The notes: generated from the sequence alone by a model not told the origin. 64,000 nt of DNA from Halichondria panicea (GCF_963675165.1 NC_087384.1:1-64000); one strand, 5' to 3'. Positions 27,696-42,626 are shown, counted from the stretch's first letter. Translations and numbers: made by a program.

Positions 27696-29288
27696 ACCTG
27701 CAGTAACTGTATGAGGAGGAGCTGGTAGAGTCAGTGTGGGTAGGTGGTCATCAAAGGTCACAGACCTCCATTTGTCTCTGATGACCTCTGTCTCAGCCTC
27801 TAGCTCACACAAACGCTCCAAGAGACCATCAACACATGGTGGTGGTGTGGGGGGAGCCTGTGATGGTGTGGGAAGATGGTTGACAGCCTGTGAGGGTGTG
27901 GGGGGAGCCTGTAATGGTGTGGGCAGATGGTTGACAGCCTGTGAGGGTGTGAGGGGAGCCTGTGATGGTGTGGGCAGATGGTTGACAGCCTGTGAGGGTG
28001 TGAGGGGAGCCTGTGATGGTGTGGGCAGATGGTTGACAGCCTGTGAGGGTGTGGGGGGAGCCTGTGGATGTATGGGCAAATGGTTGACAGCATGTGAGGG
28101 TGTGGGGGGAGCCTGTGATTGTGTGGGCAGGCGTTTGACAGTCTGTGGTGGTGTGGGAGAGTGGTTGACAACATGTGATGGTGTGGGCGGGCGTTTGACA
28201 GTCTGTGAGGGTGTAGGGGAGTGGTTGACAACATGTGATGGTGTGGGCGGGCGTTTCAGTCTGGTATTTGGAGCACTTTTAGATAAAGTTTGACAATGAA
28301 TAGGAGCAGGTGTACTTCTGTGCAATGGACGATTAGGTACTTTGACTTTCTTCCTACTCCGCTTCTTGCTAGAGTTTTTATTCCGCACAGGTTTCTGAAC
28401 ACAGTGTCTATCCACATTCTGCACAGACAAACACATAATTATTTGCATGAGGAAATAGGCTATAGCTGGATTTTGAACAAAACATACAAGTATCTCTAAG
28501 AGTTACACAATGCACTATTTAGCAATCCATATTTATCACCTTCAACTGGTGATGCTGCCTGGACAGGAGTAGTGCTAGTTCAGGAGGTAGCTCTCTCCTC
28601 TGTGAGTGGGGGGAGGCTTTGTGGGCAACTGTGCACAGTGAGTGGGGGGAGGCTTTGTGGGCAACTGTGCACAGTGAGTGGGGGGAGGCCTTGTGGGCAC
28701 CTGTGCACAGTGAGTGGGGGGAGGCCTTGTGGGCACCTGTGCACACATGTAATTCATTCTGCAAACACTTCACCTGCACAGGACAGGACAGAATTGAATG
28801 GTTGAAATAAGTATATCATACTTGTTTCTGTAGTTCTGTGAGTGTGTGTAAGTTGTGTGCCTCTTGTTGAGTTCTCGACAGTCTCTCCTCTGATGATCGC
28901 CCTCCTCTCATTAGAGGACTAACAGTGTCCACACATAGTGGAGTTGGTGGAGTAGCTATTGTCGTTGGTGTGGCTGGCCGGACACTAGTGCATTCAGAGG
29001 TAGCATTGTGCCTCTTGTGTACTTGTAGGTCAGCCACATATCTCCTGGCTAGTCTGCTAGCCAGAGTGAGTCGATCCAATGGTTTGCTCATGACCACAGG
29101 AGATGGTTGGATAGGGAACACTTGAGGATAGGGTAATGGCCTCAGAGATAGCTGTAGGTGAGTGTGTCTATTGGTGGCTCCATGAGGAGAGCAATGCAGC
29201 AGCCTTCCCTCAGATACGACCTCACACTCTATAATATAATATATATGCATGGTACTTCTTTATAGAGTAACCACTTACCAAGAGCCAT
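27239..29288 (-). CDS. KIAA0753: Moonraker / KIAA0753 (OFIP) homologue
   Basis: 535-aa protein matching the N- and C-terminal conserved parts of moonraker (MNR/OFIP), a centriolar-satellite protein needed for centriole duplication and ciliogenesis with OFD1 and FOR20. Exons in order: 29288-29279, 29228-28822, 28773-28540, 28418-27698, 27527-27410, 27356-27239. The N-terminal block DRLTLASRLARRYVADLQVH parallels the vertebrate ERLSYAVHLARRDVK region. The C-terminal FDPWAMAERISDEVLMDLVE parallels FNPWLIAESFSEELVDEAL. The middle ELEAETEVIRDKWRSVTFDD matches the segment before it. It is shorter than the vertebrate protein (nearly 1,000 aa). Its centre is dominated by in-frame 12-aa and 17-aa repeats. 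Only 76 bp separate its start from CCDC74. Confidence 0.8.
27563..27693. repeat. (CA)n run in moonraker intron 4
   Basis: About 130 bp of CA dinucleotides with a few CT interruptions (27645-27657). It ends just beside the splice donor of moonraker exon 4 (minus strand). Long Cys-Val or Thr-His frames across it are artefacts. Confidence 0.95.
27838..28250. repeat. 51-bp coding minisatellite in moonraker exon 4
   Basis: About eight imperfect 51-bp (17-codon) units inside the large moonraker exon. They encode repeated Pro/Thr/Ser-rich peptide with the motif TPSQAVNHLPTPSQA. The period keeps the frame open. The opposite strand shows open frames with Gly/Val repeats, which are shadows. Confidence 0.85.
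28613..28755. repeat. 36-bp coding minisatellite in moonraker exon 3
   Basis: Four near-perfect 36-bp units (12 codons) encode AHKASPHSLCTG-like repeats inside exon 3. Units fall into two pairs distinguished by GGCTTTGTGGGCAACTG versus GGCCTTGTGGGCACCTG, which suggests doubling of a two-unit array. Whether all units are translated depends on the exon model. An intron inside the array cannot be excluded, since several units contain CACAG. Confidence 0.8.
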
Positions 29289-29364
29289 TCAGGCTAGCTA
29301 GCTATGGGGGTACCCGGTATATAATTTTCTAAATGATGCCCACCTGTTACTATAACGACATACA
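29289..29364. promoter_or_regulatory. 76-bp bidirectional promoter moonraker / CCDC74
   Basis: Only 76 bp separate two divergent start codons. The stretch contains GCTAGCTAGCTA and a TATATAAT sequence. Position implies shared control of both genes; no RFX-type X-box could be confidently identified by eye. Confidence 0.5.
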
Positions 29365-31282
29365 ATGGCCGCACAAGATGAGCTGCTGAGTTGTCTAGAG
29401 TTGACAGGAAAATGGCGTCCTTCATGGAGGAGGCCTGGTTTGGCTCATAAGACCACTCTTAGGGGGACACTGTCTCGAGACCTTCCAGCATATGATAGTA
29501 TGCATAACGAGGCTACTCAGAGAACACTACTTCACTTGGAGAAGAATATGTTGTTCATGCGAGAGCAGCACAAGGAAACTCTGAGCCAACTGCACAGAGA
29601 GATAGAGAGACTCAAGAATGAGAATAGAGGTATTGTGTGTGTGTGTGTGTGTGTGTGTGTTTGTGTGTACATGTATAACAGGAACCAGATCTACCGCACG
29701 GCTGTTCTGCCTAAGTTAGACTATTGCGGTGCAGTCTGGGACCCTCATCACCACACAGATATAAAAAAACTGGAAAGCGTCCAAAAATTTGCAGGGAAAA
29801 TTGTAACGAAGCAGTGGAGGGCAGAATACCCTGACCTGCTTGCCTCCTTAAACTGGAAACCTCTGTCATCTCGAAGGAAAAACCAAAAACTGAAAGTCTG
29901 CTTTAATATACTTAATAATTTATCTATAATATCTCCCAATGTTTTCACCCTCCATCCTCGCCCTTCCCCCCGTCACCCTCATAATCAAATTATTTTTAAA
30001 CCATATGTTAAAACCCTAGCCCATAGACATTCCTTTTTTGTAAGCGTAATCCCCATTTGGAACTCCCTTCCCCTAAATGTTATCAGTAGCCCTAGCCCAT
30101 CTGCTTTTAAATTATCCCTGTCAAAATTATAGCAATAAGTTAAAAATTTTTTTTTTCCTTTTTTCTTTTTTTCACTTAAGTACACCTGCACCTGCACCTT
30201 TACTTTTTGGTTATGGACTGACTTCATTATTAGCTTCATTTAGCTACCTTGTCATATCCTGTATGCTTCCTCTGCATCAAACATTATAAAGAAAAAAAAA
30301 AAAAAAAAAAAAAAAAAATGACTAACCAATGACAGAGCTTCACTTCAACCTGGTCATGTGTAGAGGCAGTCCTAGTCAACCTTCTGGCGGAGGTGAGTCC
30401 TGATATATAGAGAGTGGGTTGTGTAGTGAGTGAGTGTACAGACAGCGAGGGAGAGGAGGTCCACTCTCTGAGGACCAGTCTAGCACAAGAGAAGACACGT
30501 AATCGTCAGCTCAAAGCTCTCATTGAGAGGAAAGTGTTAGAGGAACAGAAGAGGTGAGCCACTGATTATAATCCACTCCTCCTAGCACTTCCTGACAGTT
30601 GTGATAGTGACTGTGTTATTGGACCTTGTACCTCTGTAATGGACTCTCAACCTCCGACCCTTGCCGAGGCTGAGAGAATGATCACACACTTACAACAGAC
30701 CAACGACCAACAGAGTCATGAGCTCCAACAGATTAAGACAGACCTCCGTGATGTCCTTTACTCTCACAAGTGGACTCCTGATGCATTCCTATTAGCCAGG
30801 GCTTATGTGAATGAGGATGAGGCTACTAAGTGAGCTGTGTACGTATGCAGCAGCTAACACTAACCTCCCTCAAACTGCAGGTCAAAGCTTCCTAGAATAC
30901 CAACAGAGACCAACAACATGTAAGCAACCCCCCCTGTGTGTGTGTGTTCCTATGTCTTGTAAGCAACCCCCCCCCCCCCCTGTGTGTGTGTGTGTTCCTA
31001 TGTCTTGTAAGCAACCCCCCCTGTGTGTGTGTTCCTATGTCTTGTAAGCAACCCCCCCCCCCGTGTGTGTGTGTTCCTATGTCTTGTAAGCAACCCCCCC
31101 CCCCCCCCCCCGTGTGTGTGTTCCTATGTCTTGTACTGCACTGCAGGTTTGAGCGAGCTTATCGTAGGGTACGAGAAGAGGTCACCTTACCAGCGCTCAC
31201 ACCACATGTCAGCACATCATTCCCTCGCAGACAAAAGAAAACTGCAGCTTTGCGCAACAAACTTGAACGATCCCTACAATAA
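29365..31282 (+). CDS. CCDC74: CCDC74-like coiled-coil protein
   Basis: 279-aa homologue of CCDC74A/B, a coiled-coil protein reported at spindle and ciliary structures. Exons: 29365-29629, 30336-30392, 30442-30553, 30599-30829, 30881-30919, 31147-31282. The conserved N-terminal coiled coil reads LHLEKNMLFMREQHKETLSQ and continues to IERLKNENRG. ELHFNLVM follows directly, as in the vertebrate protein. The C-terminal domain has AERMITHLQQTNDQQSHELQ and a basic end LPALTPHVSTSFPRRQKKTA. Length is somewhat shorter than the human protein. Intron 1 contains a truncated LINE, and intron 5 a minisatellite of repeated splice donors. Head-to-head with moonraker. Confidence 0.85.
29668..30318 (+). mobile_element. 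5'-truncated non-LTR retrotransposon (LINE) fragment
   Basis: A coding-derived tail lies within CCDC74 intron 1, same strand. It contains RTAVLPKLDYCGAVWDPH, IKKLESVQKFAGKIV and LNWKPLSSRRKNQKLKV, which is the characteristic region after the reverse-transcriptase domain of LINE ORF2 (CR1/Jockey-like elements). It ends SAFKLSLSKL-stop, then a short 3' UTR and a poly-A tail at about 30291-30318. Everything upstream of the RT end is missing, the usual result of incomplete target-primed reverse transcription. The good state of the frame suggests a fairly young insertion. Confidence 0.85.
30920..31135. repeat. Minisatellite of repeated splice donors in CCDC74 intron 5
   Basis: Five imperfect units of about 37-48 bp, each opening GTAAGCAACCCCC, then a C-run, a (TG)n run and TTCCTATGTCTT. 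GTAAGC occurs at 30920 (the annotated donor), 30959, 31007, 31044 and 31086. Unit length varies through the C-run and TG-run. Frames open across it are artefacts. Confidence 0.85.
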
Positions 31283-31381
31283 GTCAATGTCTTTATCTTC
31301 ATTTAATATCTTGTAATAAAACTAATGATTGCCAAACAATTAAATAAATATAAAAATGATTCAATGACTGTACCCAAGGTT

Positions 31382-32219
31382 CTATAAGATATTGCAGGAC
31401 TGAGGTTGTTCACTAGGTGGTGGTGGTGGTGGTACATGTCTCATCATGTCTGCTGCCATGTCAGCAACAACTCGAGCATGTCCAGCGCTCTCCTCTGCCA
31501 TGGCAACAAGGCCTCTTAAATCATCCACTCCCCACAGAGTGGGAGGGGCTACAGGCACACACCCCACAGAGGGACACCCCACAGTGGGACCCTCTACTGG
31601 GATAGATAGGCTCTCACGAATTCTCAACAGGTTCAGCTCAGACAATTGCATGGTGGGGGGTGTATTGGGCATGGTGGGGGGTCTATTGCTGACTGTGTCG
31701 ACAGTATGTCTCCTTCGAGTGAGTTGATCAGCTAGTGGCCATTCATGTGGTTCTGGTGATACTCTTTTGAGGCTGGGGGGTTCGCGAACTCTAGGAGCGG
31801 GGGGCAGATGGGTCACTGAGGTAGGGGGTGGTTGACCTCTAGGAGCAGGAAGCAGAGGGGTCACTGAATCTTTTTTGCCCTCCACCCAATATGTTGTCAT
31901 GAGCCCTTTTCCCTGAGAGGACACACTAACATGAATAAGAGCGTGTGTGTGTGTGTCTATACCTTGACTTCCACACGCCCTCTCTGCTCTAGAATAAACT
32001 GAGATTCCTTGAGCAATGTGGCAGTGGCCTGACTCACATGTATACGCATGGGCTGCACGAGTGTGTGTGTGTAAGGGCCTGGGGAGCTAGGGGATACAGG
32101 GAACAAGGTACCTGTCCAGTTGCCTCCATTCTTGCTGCCACATTCACAGTGTCTCCAAACACATCATAGCGGAGGATAGAAGCACCCACCACACCTCCCA
32201 CTACCGGCCCACTGTGGAT

Positions 32220-32267
<48 letters not shown>

Positions 32268-33065
32268 ACTCAAACATGATATCTGCTGATAAAAAGTTGT
32301 TACACAATCTGACCTATTATATATCTCCATTCACAGGTAAGGCTATTTATTGGGTTACAGACAACACTCACCCACTCTTATTTCTAGCGGCTGGTTTGTG
32401 GATGGATCATTGATTTTGGATGTGGCATCGATTATAGAGCATGCAAAGTCAGTAATGAAGAGAGCATGTCTCGGCTGTGCTTCAGGAGCTCCACATATGA
32501 CCATGTACCCATCACCAATCATCTCCACCTACACCAATAGAGGGGGGGTCTATAATGAGTGGGGGGGGTCTACAATGAGTGGGGGGGGTCTATAATGAGT
32601 GGCTTACCTTGTACACACCATGTGTATCACAAAGACCATCAAATGCCACACACATGGCATTCAACACACACACCACCTCCATTGGTCTGAGTCTAGAGCA
32701 CATTGGAGTGAAGGAGACAATGTCACTGAACAACACAGATACATGTTCAAACTCTCTACATGTGTTGAGTGGAGTCTCTCCACTGCGCAGCTGATCTGCG
32801 ATTGGCTTGGGTATCATCTGAAACAGCAGTTGATCTGTTTTACGAGAGCTCTCCTCTAGTTGATGACTACGTATCTTTTCCTGTGAGGGTGTGAGAGATG
32901 TGAGGTGTGGGTGGGTGTGGGTGTGTGGGGTGTACCTGGTGGAGTGCTAGATTGAGTTCTGGGTTTTGTCGAGATCCAGCCAGAACATAGTCTCGACTAG
33001 AGTCATGTTTCGAGAGATCGTTGATAAAGATGCCACTCTGATAAAGATCCTCTGGACTCTCAAGC

Positions 33066-33100
<35 letters not shown>

Positions 33101-34129
33101 GTAGTGAGGGGACACACACACGGCTTGTCTTACACAGGAGAGCAGAGGAAGGCAATGGATTGTGTTTCTTTGAGCAACAGCATCTCTCCCTTAAGTGTGA
33201 GTAATGGAGGGTTGGAGGGTTCTAGCTCAATGCTGTCCAGAGCATGGGCTCTAGTCACTGGCTCTGTGGATACTAGCTCAAACACAGTGTTGCAACGGGA
33301 GCATATCTGTATAGACAGTAAAGCATTATATGGCATCATGGTGATATACCTGACTCCATGAGGGAGAGTAAAAGTGTGGCTTCTGCAGTGTGAATGCTTG
33401 AGCCAACCTTCTACCAGCCAGTCCTGGTAGCACCAGCTCAAGCTTCCTGCCTACCCACTGTATAACAAGCTCCTTATCATACACAAAACAGAATGGAAAC
33501 GCTGTCAGAAATGTCTCAGAATCAACGGAAAAGGTCTGCAGTTTGGAAATTGTGGGTTGATTGTGATAGAGCAATTCTCTATTGTCAAAGCGCAGCTCTA
33601 ACACATAGTGCAACTCATTCCCAGTTTCCTCTAGTGACTTCTGGACCACCTCCAACTGCTTGCCATAGATCTGACCCACACGTATCAACTGACCAATCAC
33701 ATACTCTATAAATCCTTTCCTAGAAGTGGTGTAGTGAAGAAGCATCCCATGCTCTGTCTCCTGCTCACAATAGAACGATGGTGGCTTCATCTTGGGATAA
33801 GAGACTCGAAGATATTCGTGTAAATCATCCAATCCATTCAGGAAATCCCTCAAATCTCGTCCCAACACTCGCAATAGTCGAGCATAACCGTACTGTCCAA
33901 CACTCTGAACAAAGTACTCTCCAAACAGTCTCATGATAATGGCTGGCTCCTGCCCTAGCTCCACAGATACTGCCGCTACAAGGTCTCTCATCACTTGGTC
34001 AGAATAGACCTCGTGTGTCACAAACCAGCGATTCTTGAGACCCACTTTCTGACGCACAGTCTCCCAACAACGCTCTCCATAGTTCTCAGTTATAAACTTC
34101 TGGATAGAGTCGAGCAACAAGCCATACAT
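31382..34129 (-). CDS. GUCY1B2: Soluble guanylyl cyclase, beta2-like (HNOB-HNOBA-cyclase-CaaX)
   Basis: 747-aa nucleotide cyclase. Exons in order: 34129-33350, 33306-33134, 33065-32936, 32880-32608, 32528-32372, 32221-32112, 32052-31963, 31912-31382. The start [12 protein letters not shown] matches beta subunits (MYGF). The H-NOX domain has the proximal haem His (about H104, in DDLHEYL). The YxSxR haem-propionate motif reads YTTSR, with Thr for Ser. Then follow HNOBA, a short coiled segment and the cyclase: FSDIVSFT (metal Asp about 414), [13 protein letters not shown] (metal Asp about 458) and [16 protein letters not shown]. The ~180-aa Pro/Ser-rich tail ends in CNIL, a CaaX-type prenylation motif as reported for vertebrate beta2. 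Asp replaces the guanylyl-cyclase Cys in RYDVFG. Divergent from folliculin by 300 bp. Confidence 0.93.
32540..32600. repeat. 20-bp tandem repeat in cyclase intron 4
   Basis: Three units of GGGGGGTCTATAATGAGT-type sequence within the 79-bp intron. On the gene strand each unit contains ATTATAG or ATTGTAG followed by a C-run, resembling a 3' splice site. Confidence 0.75.
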
Positions 34130-34429
34130 TCTCTTAGGGGCTGAGAGGACACACAGTAGCAATATGAGTGTGGTAGCTAGTTCTATATATCGAGTTACTG
34201 GCTATTATGGTTCAGTAGACTAGTGGAGATGGTATCCTGTTAGTCCTGTTATCCACACATGGCAGTGTAGTAAAATAATGGTTTTGGGTGGGTGGGTGGA
34301 TGTGGCAATGACCAGCCACTCCCACCTTTCCTGCGCAGTCAGCACATAACAATAGTAGTATCTATGCTATCGCTATAAGCGCTAAGAGGTATTATCTGAT
34401 CAGAAACTTTAATATAGGAGAGGTCGATC
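34130..34429. promoter_or_regulatory. Divergent promoter region guanylyl cyclase / folliculin
   Basis: The 300 bp between divergent start codons hold no gene. A GGGTGGGTGGGTGG run (34288-34301) and ATAAGCGCTAAGAG near 34376 are visible. The promoter role is inferred from position only. Confidence 0.4.
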
Positions 34430-38804
<4,375 letters not shown>

Positions 38805-38906
38805 TATTAATTTTATGTTCATCGTTTTAACTCATCATCAATGTGATATCTGTATAATTGATAAGAAATTGTGAAATTAAAATGATAGATGATGGTTGAT
38901 AGAGTT

Positions 38907-39278
38907 TTAAGAGCTGGCTAGTTTGTCGAGGTCTGAGAGACAGTCTCTGAGCACTGCTCTGGCCAACATTATATCTATAGACAGGAAGAGGTGATAATGT
39001 CACTGCATGGCTATAACAACAGTGTAGGCTTACTCTTCTTGAGTCGGTCAGTGGAGGACTTGCTGTTGGTGTAGGATGGTTTAACATCTCTCCCTATCTC
39101 TTCAATCATACGAAGTAGTTCATTATAATGAGTCTCTAATAATGATTCACTCTCTGGACAATAGGGACAATATCTGATACTGTAATACACATACACACAT
39201 TGTCTCACTCTTGGGGAGGTTGTCTGTAGCTTGCAGCACTCCATTCACTGCCATCGCCGCTGTCTGTGTAGTAGCCAT
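38907..39278 (-). CDS. Small helical protein of unknown family
   Basis: 85-aa predicted protein with exons in order 39278-39209, 39153-39034, 38974-38907. It starts MATTQTAAMAVNGVLQATDN, then SLLETHYNELLRMIEEIGRD, and ends NIMLARAVLRDCLSDLDKLA. The whole is predicted largely helical with a heptad-like leucine pattern, as in small subunits of BLOC, BORC or Mediator complexes, but I recognise no specific family. The acceptor of exon 2 was chosen because the upstream AG at 39174 leads to early stops. Converges on folliculin with 102 bp between stop codons. Confidence 0.6.
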
Positions 39279-39531
39279 TTTAGTATTGCAAACCACACCC
39301 GTTTACTGGGAATAGGCGTGGTTTGCCAGGCTTGTCGCTGCATGTACTTTAACCCAGCCATTAATATTTTAAATAGAGAACGCCTTGTGTAGTTTCATAA
39401 ATTCAATATTACTGCAAAATCTTTCGTTTTCAATAAAAGGGGTGCGGTGCATAAACTCTGTGATAAAATTATTATGTAAAAATCAAACCTGGCAATACGC
39501 ACAAAAAGTGATAACGTCTACTATAGCAACA

Positions 39532-41756
39532 CTAATTGCTAGGGGTTTCCCCCTCTTGACCACTAGTGTCCACTTTCTCAGCACTAGGCTTTTCTTCAGA
39601 CAATTGTGTATCCACTGAAGCATCTGTAGATGCTGGTGGGGGGTCTTGGATTGGTAGGATGAAGGTGCTAAAGAACGACACAATGACTGTCATATTGTCT
39701 CCAGAACCTTCACTCTTGGCTAGCTGGATAATCGCCTTGGCAACGGTTTGTTTAGACCCCCCAGGGCTTGTTAGATGAGCTTGTACACACGTCACAATCT
39801 CTTCCATACTCAACACATCCCAGATACCATCACACGCTAGCATCAGGTAATCCTCTGTTCCTTCAATGTCAGCCACACTTACATCACCCACTCCAATTAC
39901 AAACTTCTTATCAGGAGCGTCCCCAATAGCACGAGATACAGATAGGTTTCCATTCACTCTCCAAGCACCATTCCACAGCACCACACCGCCGGCCGCTTCA
40001 ATACGCTGCTGCTCATCCTGTACACAATGGTGGGTGTGTCAAGTCTTATCACACACAATGGTGGGTGTGTCAAGTCTTATCACACACATAATAGATACAA
40101 CCCACTTAAGCCTGACTAGAAGCTACAGTGTACACTGTGGGACCACACTATAGGCTCTGTACACTAGTCTACACACTGCAGGCATTCTGCTGCTTGCTTA
40201 TAACGAGTGAGGTCAAGTCCTGCTACATGTTGATATGCAGAAGTCTCTGCACTTAGCAATAATTATGATACATTGAATATGATTGTTTTGACCAAGCAGG
40301 TACACACACACACATTCATTAGACGGATGTGCACCAATTTTATTTCCAATCTCCCAAACACACATAATTATACAGACAGTGCTTACGTCTTGATCTGGTT
40401 TGTGTGGCTTGACTAGTTGAGTGGGGACACTATTCCTGACAATCATAGCTTGTGAGTCGCCCACCCAGCCAGTGTACACCTTATTCCCTCTCTGTAGACA
40501 AGCCACAGCCGTGGTGCCACTGCGAGGCAGGTTCTGAGGAGGTCATGATGGTGTTAGGCTATACACTGGAGTGGCTCACCTTGCTACAAACGTTGTCATC
40601 AGTGACTTTAATGGCGCCCTTGAGAGCGCCTTCTGGGTCATCTTTAAACAGCTCATGTCTCACAAGGTTAGTAAGTAGAGTTATTGCAGCGTAAGAGGCA
40701 GCCTCCACTCCGATGTGCCCATCGAATATAGAGTAGTAGGCTTGGTGAGGATAGTCCTATAAAGAGGGAGAGAGAGTGAGTACAATATACACAGCAGTTG
40801 TATGGGTCCATACCTTTAATCCAAAGAGGGCATTCACGTCCACACACAGCGCATGTCGATCCTCCATTTTCCTGCGAGTGTTCTTGATAGCAAAGATACT
40901 GAGATCCACCTTATCCACTGGGGCAGTCATTAGCGGTAGACTGGCTGCCCACTCTTCACACACACTGTGCAGCTCTATCAGGAGATCACTCAGCACACCA
41001 TCACTGTTATACACTAAGTGAAAGAGTATCAATATCTATGAGATCAGTAAATCAACTCACTTGGTCTGGACTCTTCTTCACTTGGGAGGAGGTACTTGTC
41101 AAGAGAAGTGGACAATCTCTTAAATGCCTCACATGATATGTAGTACGACAGGATACCAGGGCACGATCTAGAGGCATAAAAAATAAAAGCAATGAAGTGG
41201 ACAATCTAAAGACAAAACAAAATTTCTAAATTTGAAGAACAAAAAAGGCCCTGACCGGATTCGAACCGGTGATCTCCTGTTTACTAGACAGGCGCTTTAA
41301 CCGCTAAGCCACAGGGCCTGCTGAGAGAATTTGACCAACTAATTGTTTATTACATGTAACTACAGTACAGATCGGTAAGTAGAAAATAGCAATGGACAAA
41401 CAACCCTTGGTTTATGTACAAAAGACAAAAGTTGGCTGTGCACAGTCCCACAACCATTTATATAATAAATGTACGAACTTTATACAAGACATACCACACG
41501 TACACACGTACACACACTACACACCACCACACACCACACACACCACACACACTACACATACACACACACACACTACACATACACACATGTTATCTCACAG
41601 TTTAGCGAGGTAGTTTTTTGCCTGGTCTAGGCACTCTGCCTCCACCTCAGCCAAGCACAGTTGTGGGTAGTGTGGGGCCAGTGAGGGCCTCTCTTTGCTG
41701 GCCACCTCCTCCAGAAACTTGAGAGCATTCGCTTTAGCTGTCTCAGAGAACTCCAT
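39532..41756 (-). CDS. PPM1F: PPM1E/F-like PP2C protein phosphatase
   Basis: 424-aa metal-dependent Ser/Thr phosphatase closest to PPM1F/POPX2 (CaMK and PAK phosphatase). Exons in order: 41756-41599, 41167-41061, 41013-40814, 40756-40580, 40533-40387, 40017-39532. The PP2C motifs are AIKNTRRKMEDRH, YYSIFDGHIGVEAA, SGTTAVACL, VYTGWVGDSQA, WRVNGNLSVSRAIGD, LMLACDGIWDVL and SGDNMTV. The usual DGHGG reads DGHIG, replacing one Gly while keeping Asp and His. Exon 1 (MEFSETAKANALKFLEEV...) was joined because its GTGAGA donor and phase fit exon 2. It could otherwise be a separate 53-aa frame. Intron 1 contains a tRNA-Thr. The C-terminal ~55 residues are Pro/Ser/Glu-rich. Confidence 0.88.
41247..41318 (-). 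tRNA. tRNA-Thr (anticodon AGT)
   Basis: A complete 72-nt cloverleaf on the minus strand, intronless and without encoded CCA. The acceptor stem GGCCCTG pairs with CAGGGCC; the D-arm is GCTTAGCGGTTAAAGC. The anticodon stem CCTGT/ACAGG encloses loop CTAGTAA, giving anticodon AGT (Thr, read as IGU). The T-arm CCGGTTCGAATCCGG pairs perfectly. The A and B boxes are intact, so it is probably functional. It lies in intron 1 of the PPM1F-like gene, same strand. Confidence 0.95.
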
Positions 41757-41999
41757 AGCTAGCTAGCTCACCACTGGTCCTAGTATAGTAAAGTGTTCAA
41801 TCCTCCAGAGAGCTGAGTGATTGATTGTTTGGGGCTGTTGATGGGTGTGGAGACAAGGGGGAGGGGCTGGTCAGTCACAAGACCTTTACCTTATCATGTG
41901 ATAAGGAGCTCACAAAATATGCAGTGAGGATTTCATCAGTAAAGAAGCTGTTTTTTGAATTGATCACTAGATATATACGATCACCTTCTACTAACCAAG

Positions 42000-42626
42000 A
42001 TGCTGTGTGGAGCTCACCACCAGATACTCTACTACCTTCTCATATTCACACTTGTGTCTGTGGCCCTCTACTACAATCTCACTGGACTAGGCAGCAGAAT
42101 CGACTTTGGGGAGTTCCTAGGAGGTACCTCGCCTTACCTGTGGTCTGGCCTGGGAGCGGGACTAGCTGTATCACTGTCTATAGTGGGAGCAGCATGGGGC
42201 ATATTTCTGACTGGATCTAGTATTTTGGGTGCTGGAGTCAAGGCTCCAAGAATCAAGACTCGTAATCTCATATCAATCATATTCTGTGAAGCTGTGGCCA
42301 TCTATGGTATTATTATAGCCATTATTATGGTGCAAAAGATCTCTCAAGTATCGGATGAGAAGCTGTATGATGGAAACGGTAGCTACTCTAGTTCTGCTGT
42401 GTTCTCTGGGTTCAGTCTGTTCGGAGCAGGTCTCACTGTAGGCCTCACTAACATCGCATGTGGTCTGTCTGTTGGGCTGGTGGGTAGTGGTGCTGCTCTG
42501 GCTGATGCTCAAGATGGTGCTCTCTTTGTCAAGATTCTTATTATTGAGATCTTTGCAAGTGCCATTGGATTGTTTGGAGTCATTATTGGAATTATTCAAG
42601 CCACTAAAGCGTCATTTGACCAGTGA
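42000..42626 (+). CDS. ATP6V0B: V-type ATPase proteolipid subunit c'' (ATP6V0B)
   Basis: 208-aa, intronless coding frame for the 21-kDa proteolipid of the V0 rotor ring, which carries protons across vacuolar, lysosomal and plasma membranes. Five hydrophobic helices are visible. [20 protein letters not shown] and [20 protein letters not shown] contain the proton-binding Glu (in FCEAVAIYG), and [20 protein letters not shown] continues into [10 protein letters not shown]. Length matches the human protein (about 205 aa). It stands out in a neighbourhood where most genes have many introns. The divergent partner is the PPM1F-like gene (243 bp). Confidence 0.95.
   Translation: MLCGAHHQILYYLLIFTLVSVALYYNLTGLGSRIDFGEFLGGTSPYLWSGLGAGLAVSLSIVGAAWGIFLTGSSILGAGVKAPRIKTRNLISIIFCEAVAIYGIIIAIIMVQKISQVSDEKLYDGNGSYSSSAVFSGFSLFGAGLTVGLTNIACGLSVGLVGSGAALADAQDGALFVKILIIEIFASAIGLFGVIIGIIQATKASFDQ

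Noticed and set aside
27736-28293. 185-codon plus-strand frame over the moonraker repeats
   Set aside because: Antisense shadow of the coding minisatellite; the minus strand has the homologous protein.
29668-30318. Functional retrotransposon
   Set aside because: Only the end of ORF2, the 3' UTR and the poly-A tail are present, so it cannot encode a complete reverse transcriptase.
41599-41756. Stand-alone 53-aa gene
   Set aside because: Possible, but its stop overlaps a good GTGAGA donor whose phase joins the PP2C exon exactly, so it was taken as exon 1 of that gene.
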